A stretch of DNA of 58,461 bases from a virus. Shown one piece after another: positions 6,163-14,211 of this stretch. The DNA lies in IMG/VR virus record IMGVR_UViG_3300044678_001332, positions 1 through 58,461 of that record. The stretch is one strand, 5' to 3'. A program made the position numbers and the translations under genes. Under the pieces are notes generated by a model, which was not told where the DNA came from, made no database searches, and saw only the letters and a program-made list of their open reading frames with translations. Within the stretch, counting starts at the first letter, position 1. The number at the start of each line of letters is the position of its first letter.

Positions 6163-6192
6163 CTAATAATCAACAACTTACAACAAGTTACA

Positions 6193-6231
6193 ATAAGTAT
6201 AGTACAGTTGTAATAACCATACTATACTTAT
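6193..6231 (-). repeat. 12-bp perfect inverted repeat
   Basis: ATAAGTATAGTA at 6193-6204 pairs exactly with 6220-6231 around a 15-nt loop containing GTTGTAATA. It lies just left of the terminator at 6236-6259. It could be an operator-like palindrome or an RNA hairpin leading the 5782-6162 gene. Confidence 0.65.
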
Positions 6232-6235
6232 GAGC

Positions 6236-6259
6236 AAAAAGAAGCCTAAAAGGCTTCTT
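6236..6259 (-). terminator. Rho-independent terminator
   Basis: An 8-bp perfect stem AAGAAGCC/GGCTTCTT (6239-6246 with 6252-6259) with loop TAAAA. Read leftward it is followed by a run of T. It overlaps the stop codon of the 86-aa gene and would end a transcript made from the divergent promoter region. Confidence 0.8.
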
Positions 6260-6506
6260 CTGCTGTGATACCAGGAAAATGAACCACTTTGTTCTCTCCA
6301 ACAGTGGAGATAACTAAGTTTTCATATTCTTTTCTCACTTCTTCTTGGGTAAGCGTACTTGCTAGAAATATGGGCTGATTCTCAAAAACCAACGCTTTAC
6401 GCAATTGGCCTTTATTTTTCCCTGACCTAACAGTGTACTTACCCCAACCTAGTTTTTTGGTATCTATTGAACTCAATAGACGCCAGAAAATCAATTTGTC
6501 TTTCAT
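6246..6506 (-). CDS. Hypothetical 86-aa protein at the strand switch
   Basis: A small protein starting MKDKLIFWRLLSSIDTKKLG with a basic centre (YTVRSGKNKGQLRKALVF) and an acidic end (TLTQEEVRKEYENLV, then HFPGITAEEAF). The YTVRSGKNKGQLRKA stretch resembles a nucleic-acid-binding loop, by impression only. It is the first leftward gene from the divergent intergenic region and has its own terminator, so it is probably an independently expressed early gene. Confidence 0.5.
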   Translation of the reverse strand: MKDKLIFWRLLSSIDTKKLGWGKYTVRSGKNKGQLRKALVFENQPIFLASTLTQEEVRKEYENLVISTVGENKVVHFPGITAEEAF

Positions 6507-6615
6507 AAAAATAGTGGGGGATAAAGTTTACAGACTTAAGGGAGGGTGGTTTTTAATGGTAGGTACTCACTTACATAAACACAAAACATTTTTATTTTAT
6601 AAAAAAATTTTTTAT

Positions 6616-6623
6616 ATCTTTGC
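6616..6623 (+). promoter_or_regulatory. Bacteroidota-type -7 box TATCTTTG
   Basis: TATCTTTGCA fits the TAnnTTTG -7 element of the Bacteroidota primary sigma factor and is preceded by a long A/T tract. No exact -33 TTTG is seen. It is placed to start the rightward transcript about 325 nt before the first gene. Confidence 0.6.
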
Positions 6624-6629
6624 ACTGCA

Positions 6630-6951
6630 ACCTAATTTTAATACACCTCTTAAAGTTAGATCACCCATAAGTAAATGTGGGTTAGAAGTTGGATCAATGT
6701 TCTCTAAATAAGAGAATAACTTTCTCCGATAGTTGCAAAAAGGGTTTTGGTATAATTGCAGGGCTACCACCAGCGTGTAAGGGGAAGAGTAGACTAGGGG
6801 CTAAAAACCAACTGCAGGAAATCCAAAATTAAGTTTAAAACTCTAAGGGGAAAATTATATCTACTCAGCAACAAGAAGTTAGCTTATAAGTTTACTTTTT
6901 ATTTGTTAAATTCAATTTCTCATTTTACTTTTGTTTTAAAATTTATAAGAT
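6630..6951 (+). other. Long structured 5' leader or small RNA, no gene
   Basis: About 320 nt without a plausible gene between the promoter box and the first rightward start. It contains hairpins ACCCA/TGGGT (6663-6667 with 6678-6682) and TTCTCT/AGAGAA (6700-6705 with 6711-6716). A purine- and G-rich section (about 6745-6860) has higher GC than its surroundings and is bounded by TGCAG and CTGCA. It may be a leader with a regulatory fold or a free small RNA. Confidence 0.4.
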
Positions 6952-7245
6952 ATGATTATGTATGAACCACACCCTAAAGGTATTTTAATTGAGTACAAAG
7001 AATTAGAGAAAACATCTACTGGGGTATACTTACCCAATGGTACACAGTCTTCTGATGTAGAAGAGTATAATGGTGATGTTATTATTGCTGTAGGTAAAGA
7101 TGTTGAACTTTACCAACCTGGAGATAAAGTAATGTTTTTCCCACATTCAATGCCTACTAGTTTTGAAGGTAAGACTCACGATGGAGGTAAACAAAAGTAT
7201 CAGTTATTCAGAGAAGCAGATGTTGCTTGTAAAGTAATGTTATGA
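6952..7245 (+). CDS. GroES-like co-chaperonin (Cpn10)
   Basis: A 97-residue protein, the normal Cpn10 length. It shows the Cpn10 pattern: PKGILIEYKELEKTSTGVYLP (first strands and start of the mobile loop), then NGDVIIAVGKDVELYQPGDKVMFFP (central VxAVG and GDxVxF strands), then YQLFREADVACKVM (final strand). Phage co-chaperonins such as T4 gp31 form a heptameric lid on host GroEL and help fold the capsid protein. The same role is likely here because it opens the rightward arm ahead of the head genes. A second ATG two codons in is also possible. It overlaps the next gene as ATGA. Confidence 0.75.
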   Translation: MIMYEPHPKGILIEYKELEKTSTGVYLPNGTQSSDVEEYNGDVIIAVGKDVELYQPGDKVMFFPHSMPTSFEGKTHDGGKQKYQLFREADVACKVML

Positions 7246-7448
7246 ATATTACATTAGAAGGTAATTTACAAGAAAGTATGAATCAAAATACTATTAAGCA
7301 ACAGTTAAATATTTATCTTGCTCAAGGTAAGATTAATTTTTATCAACTTCAATCTATTGTTAGAGAGATAGGTCAGGATAAGGTTATGAAAGATTTAACT
7401 CCTCAAGAGAGAGATTTAATAGTTAGTTATATTAATGGTAAACAATGA
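7242..7448 (+). CDS. Hypothetical 68-aa helical protein
   Basis: Almost entirely helical and polar (NTIKQQLNIYLAQGKINFYQLQSI, then REIGQDKVMKDLTPQERDLIVSY). The start overlaps the co-chaperonin stop (ATGA), and its own TGA overlaps the next ATG. No family recognised. Its fixed place between a chaperonin and small early genes suggests a short regulatory or scaffolding protein, but nothing specific supports this. Confidence 0.55.
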   Translation: MNITLEGNLQESMNQNTIKQQLNIYLAQGKINFYQLQSIVREIGQDKVMKDLTPQERDLIVSYINGKQ

Positions 7449-7654
7449 TAGTACAACTTAATCCTCCAATTCCTTTTTATGTTCCTGAAATGGACATGGA
7501 AGGATGGGCATTCTTAGTTAATGATTATGGTCCAGAAAGTTATATCTATTTTACATTACTTATGGATAATGGTGAGATATGGACTTATGATAATACTAAG
7601 GTTAGAGGTTGTGTAAATAAAACAATGGGTAGATATGAAAAGAATAGAAGTTAG
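7445..7654 (+). CDS. Hypothetical 69-aa beta-rich protein
   Basis: Begins MIVQLNPPIPFYVPEMDMEG; the rest is a short beta sheet (AFLVNDYGPESYIYFTLLMDNGEIWTYDNTKVRGC). The pattern resembles small phage proteins that start with I-Q-L-N-P-P-I-P and wrap one domain; I recall similar proteins in other tailed phages without assigned function. It overlaps its neighbours by 4 nt on the left and 20 nt on the right. Confidence 0.6.
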   Translation: MIVQLNPPIPFYVPEMDMEGWAFLVNDYGPESYIYFTLLMDNGEIWTYDNTKVRGCVNKTMGRYEKNRS

Positions 7655-7844
7655 AGCAAGTGATCTTAATGGACTGTATGGTACAGTTAATCACTTGTAT
7701 AAGACAGGAAAACTAACTGAGTATATGGATGCTGATATAGAACATAATGGTAATATAATTAGATTTATACATGATAGAAATATGGGTAGAAATGGATCTT
7801 GGGTAGTTATCACACCTATCAGTGTGGTATATGATGAGGATTAA
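7635..7844 (+). CDS. Hypothetical 69-aa protein
   Basis: Starts MKRIEVRASDLNGLYGTVNHL and continues with YMDADIEHNGNIIRFIHDRNM and a C-terminal strand WVVITPISVVYDED. It is a compact alpha/beta protein with no signal peptide. No family recognised. It begins inside the end of the previous gene (20-nt overlap) and is the last gene before the promoter-like box at 7850. Confidence 0.55.
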   Translation: MKRIEVRASDLNGLYGTVNHLYKTGKLTEYMDADIEHNGNIIRFIHDRNMGRNGSWVVITPISVVYDED

Positions 7845-7849
7845 TTTTG

Positions 7850-7857
7850 TATTTTTG
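7850..7857 (+). promoter_or_regulatory. -7 box TATTTTTG
   Basis: A TAnnTTTG match in the 26-nt gap between genes, followed by GAAAAAAAC and the next start at 7871. The spacing leaves a leader of only about 7-10 nt, as at several other boxes in this window. Confidence 0.5.
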
Positions 7858-7870
7858 AAAAAAACAAATT

Positions 7871-8161
7871 ATGTTACCTGATCCTATTTGTGGAACAAAT
7901 ACAATGGTTTTTGTACACAAAGAATTTGATGTTGTTATTCAGAAAATGAATACTTACACTGAATTAGCTAAGAAGTTTATTAAGAAGCATAAAAGATATC
8001 AGTATATAAAACATATAGAAAAGTTACCTGATGGTAAATGGTGTTTAGTGTTTAAGGTATTACCTTCTAATCATGAGTCTATTAAGGAGTACAATAGGAT
8101 TGTTGAAGAGAGTAAAAAGGAGCTTTGGATTAAGCAATTAAATAATGAAGTAACAGGATGA
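7871..8161 (+). CDS. Hypothetical 96-aa basic protein
   Basis: A Lys-rich alpha/beta protein: helix (VVIQKMNTYTELAKKFIKKHKRY), strand with turn (HIEKLPDGKWCLVFKVL) and a long terminal helix (HESIKEYNRIVEESKKELWIKQL). No recognised family. It overlaps the following gene by 4 nt (ATGA). Confidence 0.55.
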   Translation: MLPDPICGTNTMVFVHKEFDVVIQKMNTYTELAKKFIKKHKRYQYIKHIEKLPDGKWCLVFKVLPSNHESIKEYNRIVEESKKELWIKQLNNEVTG

Positions 8162-8496
8162 TTATTAAGGTATTGGAACCATTGTATAAGGTTGTTACTA
8201 TTGAGGATGAAGATGGTAACAAGGTTCCTACTGAAGTACCTGGAAAGATTATTTCTAAAAGAATGGAGATTAATGAGATAACAGAGTTTGCTGAAGTTAT
8301 TAATGAGAGGACTAAGAAGCCTTATAAGAAGAGGTGTTTGTTAAGGTCTATGGATCAGTGGATTGTAGTTAATCATTCATTTGAAGAGTTAAGTAAGATG
8401 AAGGATACACCTTCAAGGATAGTTATAAAAGGATTTTATGGTAAGACTACAGGACGAAGTTATCAGGAAGCTAACAGAAATAGCAAAAAGAAATAG
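8158..8496 (+). CDS. Hypothetical 112-aa phage protein
   Basis: Beta-rich first half (MIIKVLEPLYKVVTIEDEDG, GKIISKRMEINEITEFAEVIN). The second half contains RCLLRSMDQWIVVNHSFEELSKM, the style of small phage proteins that read a K/R-rich site followed by an HxxEE helix. The C-terminus is basic (EANRNSKKK). No function can be assigned. Its last 59 nt overlap the HU/IHF-like gene. Confidence 0.55.
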   Translation: MIIKVLEPLYKVVTIEDEDGNKVPTEVPGKIISKRMEINEITEFAEVINERTKKPYKKRCLLRSMDQWIVVNHSFEELSKMKDTPSRIVIKGFYGKTTGRSYQEANRNSKKK

Positions 8497-8710
8497 TGTT
8501 TCTTATACAGAGGTTAAAGGTATATACTCTGGATTATTTGAATTCCTAGTTTCAGAATTTTCACAAATAGATGATAGTGATCCTAATACATGGAATAAGA
8601 ATGTTATTATCAAAAATTTTGGTAAATTTGTAATAAATAAAAGTAAATTAAAAAAATATGACAACATTAAAAGAAAAATTAATGAACAATCCAATGAACT
8701 CACCAAGTAA
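8438..8710 (+). CDS. HU/IHF-like DNA-binding protein
   Basis: A 90-residue protein of the HU/IHF size. It has a two-helix N-terminus (QDEVIRKLTEIAKRNSVSYTEV, IYSGLFEFLVSEF) and the strand signature NVIIKNFGKFVI, which mirrors the conserved gFGkF strand of HU. A basic end follows (NKSKLKKYDNIKRKIN). The DNA-intercalating arm is much shortened. crAss-like phages commonly carry an IHF-type gene, and a role in genome condensation or packaging is likely. The ATG at 8438 is kept because the first helix would be lost otherwise, despite the 59-nt overlap. Confidence 0.6.
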   Translation: MVRLQDEVIRKLTEIAKRNSVSYTEVKGIYSGLFEFLVSEFSQIDDSDPNTWNKNVIIKNFGKFVINKSKLKKYDNIKRKINEQSNELTK

Positions 8711-9053
8711 GTTTATTGGTAGATTGTTTGAAGCAAGAGATGTTGCACACATTGAACATCTTAGAGTAAAAGGTCCTGGTGCCTATGCAGCACATACAGC
8801 TTTAAATGGATTTTATGATTCCCTGCTTGATTTAGTTGATGGCTTTGTAGAAAGCTACCAAGGTAAGTATGGTATTGTAAACTTTGAAGTTAAGTCTGTT
8901 AAGCCTTTGGATTTTATGGAATACATTGAAGAGTTTGCTAAGTATGTAGAAGCATCAAGAGAAGTGTTTAAGGAGGATTACCTTAAGAATCAGATTGATG
9001 AGCTTTCTAGCCTTACTTATTCTACTATCTATAAGTTGAAGTTTCTTAAGTAA
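8658..9053 (+). CDS. Ferritin/Dps-like helical phage protein (DUF5856-like)
   Basis: A 131-residue all-helical protein with FIGRLFEARDVAHIEHLRVKG, then YAAHTALNGFYDSLLDLVDGFVESYQGKYG. The spacing of His, Asp and Glu resembles the first helix pair of Dps/ferritin-like proteins and the phage DUF5856 family as I remember it. Dps-type proteins bind DNA or iron, but neither activity is shown here. Start choice is uncertain: 8658 overlaps the previous gene by 53 nt, and Met13 (8694) would reduce this to 17 nt. It ends in a TAATG junction with the next gene. Confidence 0.55.
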   Translation: MTTLKEKLMNNPMNSPSKFIGRLFEARDVAHIEHLRVKGPGAYAAHTALNGFYDSLLDLVDGFVESYQGKYGIVNFEVKSVKPLDFMEYIEEFAKYVEASREVFKEDYLKNQIDELSSLTYSTIYKLKFLK

Positions 9054-9574
9054 TGAAGGTATTTGACTTAAAAGATAATGAGGTAGTTATCTCACCTGAG
9101 ATACTCACAATAGAAATATTTGCTGAGATCTGGAAAGAAGATAAGTCTAAAACAAAAATTAATGCATATACAGATTTTAAGTTTATCTATCATCTATGTG
9201 ATTTTAACTCTCCTTATAACAATTACTCAGAAGAAAAAAGAACAGAAGCCATCAAGGAAGAGGTACTGGGAAAAAAGGATTATGAACCATCAGATAAGGT
9301 CAAACAAGCTTGTGAAATATACAAAAAATTAAAGCAGGGTCCATTAGATGTTCTGCTTAATAGTGTTAAGAACAAGATATTTGAATTTTCTAAGTATTTA
9401 AATGAGAATGAGGTAGATGCTGAAAGTACAACTGCAAGTTTGAAGATTATTGATTCTATAAGTAAGGTTGTATCACAGTATAAGAGTTTAGAATCTGCAG
9501 TTAAAGCTGAGAAACAAGATACTGCTGTTAAGATTAGAGGTGATAAACAAGTTAATAGTGAATTTAACGAGTAA
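9053..9574 (+). CDS. Candidate small terminase subunit
   Basis: A 173-residue helical protein directly upstream of terL, joined to it by a 1-nt stop/start overlap. It starts MKVFDLKDNEVVISPEILT. The stretch FAEIWKEDKSKTKINAYTDFKFIYHLCDF resembles a family often found just before terL in Bacteroidota phages. The C-terminal half is a long helix with charged faces (KNKIFEFSKYLNENEVDAES, KIIDSISKVVSQYKSLESAVK) suited to oligomerisation. DNA-recognising small terminases are typically found at this position. The assignment rests on position and helical character, not on a recognised DNA-binding motif. Confidence 0.5.
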   Translation: MKVFDLKDNEVVISPEILTIEIFAEIWKEDKSKTKINAYTDFKFIYHLCDFNSPYNNYSEEKRTEAIKEEVLGKKDYEPSDKVKQACEIYKKLKQGPLDVLLNSVKNKIFEFSKYLNENEVDAESTTASLKIIDSISKVVSQYKSLESAVKAEKQDTAVKIRGDKQVNSEFNE

Positions 9575-11616
9575 TGTTAACTAATACAAAAGCATTTTTA
9601 GAAGCAAGACTTATCTATGAAAATACAGGTAGTTATATAAAAGCATTACCTGGTACTTTTCAGTACAATGAGTTTTGGAAAGAAGAGAAAAGAAAGTGTA
9701 TAGAAGGTGTTACCATTGGTAATATTACTATACCTGGTACTTATTACTTCTATTTGAACTATACAAGAATGCTTTTAAAAGATGAAAAGACAGGTAGAAA
9801 GACTGAAGGTTTTCCTAAGTTTACAGATGTAGATTTAGAATTCTTTTCATTGATAGAGAAAGCAAGGCAAGAGAAGAAGGGGTTTATAATGGTTAAGCCA
9901 CGAAGAACTGGTTTCTCTTATAAGAATGCTGCATTAGTTACACATGAGTATAATTTCTATAAGGATGCTAAATGTATTATATCAGCTTATGAAAATAAGT
10001 ATTCTGATAATACTATGGCAATGACTCTCAATAACTTAAACTTTCTAGACCAAGCTACAGTATGGTATAAGCCTAGAAATCCTAATACACAAGATTTTGT
10101 TAAAGCAAGACACCTTAAAAAGATGGAAGATGGTAGAGATGTATGGATGGGTTATCAGTCTGAGATTAAGAAGATTACATTTAAAGATAATCCATTTGCA
10201 TCTGCTGGTTTATCAAGCTCTATATTTTTGTTTGAGGAAGCTGGTATCTTTAGTAATATTATAGAGTCTTATAATATCTCTGAACCTTGTTGGAAAGATG
10301 GTGATGATGTTATTGGTTTACCTATTATTTATGGTACAGGTGGTGACATGGGTGGAGGAACAGCAGCTTTCTCTGAAATGTACTATGATCCTGACAGGTT
10401 TAACTTACTTGCCTTTCCTAATGATTGGGAAGCAGATAAAGGTAATCAAAGATGTGGGTGGTTTTTACCTTCTACAAGACAAAGGTTTGGTGTTTATACA
10501 GATAAAGAAACTAAGGTTACTGAAAAGCTTGTAGATGATGATGGTAATTCCAATGAGAATGCTGCAATGAAGTCTATTATTGCTTACAGAGAAACTAAAA
10601 AAGGTAATCCATCAGCATATAGGGATGCAGTTACACAGTATCCATTAACACCATCAGAAGCATTCTTGGTAACATCAGGAAATATGTTTCCTACTATGTT
10701 ACTTAATGAAAGATTAGCTGATATTAAAGCTAATTCTCAGAAATACATAGAAAGTAACTGGATTGGTAGCTTTGTAATGTCAGAAGAAGGTGAATTAAGG
10801 TTTCAAAGTTTTGATAATGCACAGCCATTAAGGGATTATCCTATTAAAAGAAGACCTGATGACAATATTGTAGGTTGTGTAGAGATTTATGAACAGCCTC
10901 AAAAAGACAATGATGGTAAAGTATTTACTAGAAGGTATATTGTTGGTATTGACCCCTATGATGATGACCATGCAACTACAGATTCTGTAGGATGTGCTTT
11001 TGTATTTGACAGATTTACAAGAAGAATTGTAGCTGAGTACACAGGAAGACCACAATTAGCTAAGGATTTCTATGAAAATTGTAGAAAATTAATTATTTAC
11101 TATAATGCTATGGGATTTCCAGAGATTAACAAGTTAGGATTTGTTACATATATGGAGCATAAAAAGGCTTTGTATATGTTATCTGAAACTCCTACACAAC
11201 TTAGAGATAAAATTGAGTGGAAACCTAATTTAAATACTTCTTATGGTTACAAGGCTACTGAAAGAACAAATACTTGGGGTAGAGAGTTGATTAGGGAGTG
11301 GTTATTAGAACCAATGGAAGCTAATTCTGAGGTGTTAAATGTTAATAGATTGAGATCTACAGGTTTAATTCAGGAATTAATTAAGTGGAATAAGGATGGA
11401 AACTTTGATAGGGTATCAGCTATGATTGCCGTATTGATTTTAGATGTAACTTTGAACAAGGAAATTATCAAAGCTGATGCTAAAAAAGCTAAGAGTTTCT
11501 TGGAGTCTGGTTTCTTCAAAGAAAAAGGATTTCTAAAAGACAGTTATGACCCTTTAGAAGAGTTTAACAGCTATAAAGATAATGGACTGTTTTTCAACAA
11601 CATGTTTGGGAAATAA
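9574..11616 (+). CDS. terL: Terminase large subunit
   Basis: The packaging motor: an N-terminal ATPase pumps DNA through the portal and a C-terminal RNase H-like nuclease cuts it. At 680 residues it is the usual crAss-like length. The Walker A-type loop is VKPRRTGFS (residues 107-115), with the RR-TG-S pattern of terminases. The Walker B is IFLFEEAG, with E221/E222 as catalytic glutamate candidates. The nuclease domain opens with RYIVGIDPYDDDHATTDS, with D460 as the first metal-binding Asp, and continues with FVTYMEHKKALY. The gene overlaps the candidate small terminase by one base and is followed by a promoter-like box and the portal gene. Confidence 0.93.
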   Translation: MLTNTKAFLEARLIYENTGSYIKALPGTFQYNEFWKEEKRKCIEGVTIGNITIPGTYYFYLNYTRMLLKDEKTGRKTEGFPKFTDVDLEFFSLIEKARQEKKGFIMVKPRRTGFSYKNAALVTHEYNFYKDAKCIISAYENKYSDNTMAMTLNNLNFLDQATVWYKPRNPNTQDFVKARHLKKMEDGRDVWMGYQSEIKKITFKDNPFASAGLSSSIFLFEEAGIFSNIIESYNISEPCWKDGDDVIGLPIIYGTGGDMGGGTAAFSEMYYDPDRFNLLAFPNDWEADKGNQRCGWFLPSTRQRFGVYTDKETKVTEKLVDDDGNSNENAAMKSIIAYRETKKGNPSAYRDAVTQYPLTPSEAFLVTSGNMFPTMLLNERLADIKANSQKYIESNWIGSFVMSEEGELRFQSFDNAQPLRDYPIKRRPDDNIVGCVEIYEQPQKDNDGKVFTRRYIVGIDPYDDDHATTDSVGCAFVFDRFTRRIVAEYTGRPQLAKDFYENCRKLIIYYNAMGFPEINKLGFVTYMEHKKALYMLSETPTQLRDKIEWKPNLNTSYGYKATERTNTWGRELIREWLLEPMEANSEVLNVNRLRSTGLIQELIKWNKDGNFDRVSAMIAVLILDVTLNKEIIKADAKKAKSFLESGFFKEKGFLKDSYDPLEEFNSYKDNGLFFNNMFGK

Positions 11617-11617
11617 T

Positions 11618-11625
11618 TAAATTTG
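11618..11625 (+). promoter_or_regulatory. -7 box TAAATTTG before the portal gene
   Basis: A TAnnTTTG match followed by TAAAAA and the portal ATG at 11632. It occupies nearly the whole 15-nt gap between terL and portal. Confidence 0.5.
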
Positions 11626-11631
11626 TAAAAA

Positions 11632-14145
11632 ATGAATAATTTAGTAATACAAGTACCACAACAAGCACTATCAGATTCACAAAAGAATCTAGAATGGGCT
11701 AAAAAGTGTATAGATGCAGGAGAAAACGTACTAATGTTTGACTCATCTGTAGTAAGACAAACCTTTTATAATAAGAAGGTTAACTATAGATTGAGAAACA
11801 ACATGTTGACTGACAAAGATATTCAAGCTATATGTGAACCATATGGTATTGAGTTTTCTTCATTCCCTAAAAACATTCAACATATAGGTTTAGGTAATTC
11901 AAAAATAAATACCCTAGTTGGTGAAGAAGCTAAAAGATTAACTAGATATCCTTTTAAGGCTTTTATATCTTCATCTGACCAAATGGGAATTTCTTCTAAG
12001 GAAGAAGCAATTAGAGATCAATGGTACCAAAAATTGGTATCAATAGCACAGCAAAAACTACAAGCTGCATTTCAAGGTCAAGAAGTTGATCCTCAAGTAA
12101 TGGAGGAAGAAATGCAAAAAGAGCTTAGTAAGTTTGATAAATATTTAAAGTATAACTATCAAGATCTTAAGGAGATAACAGCTAATAAAATACTTAAGTA
12201 TGAATATAAAAAGTTAAAAGTGTCTGATGTATTCTTAAGATGTTGGGAAGACTTTTTAGTTTCAGGTGAGGAAGTTGTATGTATTGAAGAGCTTGGAAAT
12301 GATATTGTATTTAGAAAAGTAAATCCTTTATATTTATTTACTATTCAATCACCTGAGACTTATAAAATTGAAGATGCAGATTGGATTGTAGAATATACAA
12401 TGATGTCTGTAGGACAAGTAATAGATTATTTCCATGAATATCTTACTAAAGATGAAACTAGTAATCTAGAGCAAAGTAAAGAGTATAATGCAATGAGAAC
12501 TGGTGGTATTCAAATGGCTTACAACAGAGATATTACTGTTGAAGAAAGATTTGGATATACAGCAGGTGAGTTGTTTGTACCTAATCAGATTGCTACACAT
12601 TACTTTGGTGGTGCTTATGACCAAAGAGGTAATGTTAGGGTTATGAGAGTTTGTTGGAGATCTAGAAGAAAGATTGGTAAAGTAAGTTATTATGATGAGT
12701 ATGGTAGTCCAGAAGAAAAGATTGTAGATGAATACTACAAGATTGACAAAGATGCTGGTGAAACAGTAAAGTGGTTATGGGTTAATGAATGGTGGGAAGG
12801 TACTAAGATTGCCAATGATATTTATGTAAAGATTAGACCTATTCCTTATCAATCAAGGAGTATGAGTAATCTATCAGAAAGTAAACCACCTTATGTAGGA
12901 ATATTGTGTAATACAAATAACTCAAGGGTAATGTCATTCATGGATGTTATGAAACCTATGGATTACTTGTATGATATATTCTTTCATAGATTAAACCTAG
13001 CTATTTCTAAATATAAAGGACCAATGTTGGCAATTAATACCAGCATGATTCCTTCAGAGTGGGATCCCCTCAAATGGTTGCAGTATGCAGAAGCTACTAA
13101 TGTAATGTTTATGGATCCTACTAATGAGGTACTTAAAGGGCCTCTTCAAGGTAAGTCAGCAGGTACATATAATCAGTTAGCTGCAACAGGTATTAATCTT
13201 GAGATGGGTAACTATATTAATCAGCATGTTCAACTACTATCATTTGTTAAACAACAGCTTGATTTAATTTCAGGAGTTAATGAATACAGACAAGGTGATG
13301 TTAAGGGTGATGCTAATGTAGGTACATCTAATATGGGATGGACAGCATCTAACTCTATGACTGAAAAGTATTTCTCATTACATAATTCATTTAAGAGAGA
13401 TTGTATGCAAAGATTAATGGAAGTTGCTAAGTATGTATGGAAGAAAAATCCACATAAAGTACAAGCTGTTCTTGATGATATGGGTGCTGAAGTAGTTAGT
13501 TATTATGATGAATTTGCAGAATCAGAATATGATATTCATATAGATGATGGTCCAAATACTCAAGAGTTAATGCAAGCACTTAACCAACTTGCACATGCAG
13601 GTATGCAGACAGGTCAGATTAAGTTTAGAGATCTTATTGAAATTTACAAGAAAGATAGTATATCAGGTCTTGCTAGATACTTGGAAGAAGCTCAAGATAA
13701 GATTACTGAAGAACAACAACAAATGCAGCAGATGCAGCAAGAGCATGAAAAGCAACTTGCAGAACAACAAGCTCAACTTCAACAAGCTGCTATGCAATTG
13801 GAATATGAAAAACTTAATAGAGAAGATGTTAACAGACAATTGGATAGGGAAAATAAAATCCAACTTGAAACAATCAGGGCTATGTCTTATACACAAGATC
13901 AAGACATTAATCAAAACGAAATACCAGACATACTTGAACAAAGCAAGCTTGCATTGGAACAACAAAAAGCAGCGTATCAACAGATTCAAAAAGAGAAGGA
14001 GTTACAGGTAAAATCTGAAATTGAAAGACAGAAAAATGAAATGAAGAGACAAGAACTTGAAAGTAAAAAACAGATTGAAAAAATGAAAGCTGATACTGCT
14101 TTGAAAATTGCTAAAGAAAATAAGAATAAATACGATAAAAAATAA
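11632..14145 (+). CDS. Portal protein
   Basis: An 837-residue protein directly after terL, with the size and composition of crAss-like portals, which form the dodecameric ring through which DNA enters and leaves the head. Residues 1-80 form an N-terminal extension. The core includes YKIEDADWIVEYTMMSVGQV, then VRVMRVCWRSRRKIGKVSYYDEYG (wing strands), then FMDVMKPMDYLYDIFFHRLNLAISKYKGPML (stem/crown helices). The last 160 residues are a Gln/Glu/Lys-rich coiled coil (about 680-830), longer than in most portals and probably an internal crown or barrel. A terminator hairpin overlaps the stop codon. Confidence 0.9.
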   Translation: MNNLVIQVPQQALSDSQKNLEWAKKCIDAGENVLMFDSSVVRQTFYNKKVNYRLRNNMLTDKDIQAICEPYGIEFSSFPKNIQHIGLGNSKINTLVGEEAKRLTRYPFKAFISSSDQMGISSKEEAIRDQWYQKLVSIAQQKLQAAFQGQEVDPQVMEEEMQKELSKFDKYLKYNYQDLKEITANKILKYEYKKLKVSDVFLRCWEDFLVSGEEVVCIEELGNDIVFRKVNPLYLFTIQSPETYKIEDADWIVEYTMMSVGQVIDYFHEYLTKDETSNLEQSKEYNAMRTGGIQMAYNRDITVEERFGYTAGELFVPNQIATHYFGGAYDQRGNVRVMRVCWRSRRKIGKVSYYDEYGSPEEKIVDEYYKIDKDAGETVKWLWVNEWWEGTKIANDIYVKIRPIPYQSRSMSNLSESKPPYVGILCNTNNSRVMSFMDVMKPMDYLYDIFFHRLNLAISKYKGPMLAINTSMIPSEWDPLKWLQYAEATNVMFMDPTNEVLKGPLQGKSAGTYNQLAATGINLEMGNYINQHVQLLSFVKQQLDLISGVNEYRQGDVKGDANVGTSNMGWTASNSMTEKYFSLHNSFKRDCMQRLMEVAKYVWKKNPHKVQAVLDDMGAEVVSYYDEFAESEYDIHIDDGPNTQELMQALNQLAHAGMQTGQIKFRDLIEIYKKDSISGLARYLEEAQDKITEEQQQMQQMQQEHEKQLAEQQAQLQQAAMQLEYEKLNREDVNRQLDRENKIQLETIRAMSYTQDQDINQNEIPDILEQSKLALEQQKAAYQQIQKEKELQVKSEIERQKNEMKRQELESKKQIEKMKADTALKIAKENKNKYDKK

Positions 14146-14169
14146 GCTATATAGAAATGATAGCTTATT
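14141..14169 (+). terminator. Hairpin terminator at the end of portal
   Basis: A perfect 10-bp stem AATAAGCTAT/ATAGCTTATT (14141-14150 with 14160-14169) with a 9-nt loop, containing the portal stop codon. Only a short T run follows, so termination may be partial. Confidence 0.65.
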
Positions 14170-14193
14170 TGCCTAATAAACAATTATTAATAA

Positions 14194-14201
14194 TAATTTT
14201 G
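14194..14201 (+). promoter_or_regulatory. -7 box TAATTTTG
   Basis: A TAnnTTTG match 11 nt before the scaffold-like gene start, between the portal terminator and the next gene. Confidence 0.5.
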
Positions 14202-14211
14202 TAAGACAAAT

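Noticed and set aside
6433-6711. Rightward 92-aa open frame across the strand switch
   Set aside because: It overlaps the leftward 86-aa gene start and the promoter/leader region and shows no protein-like pattern.
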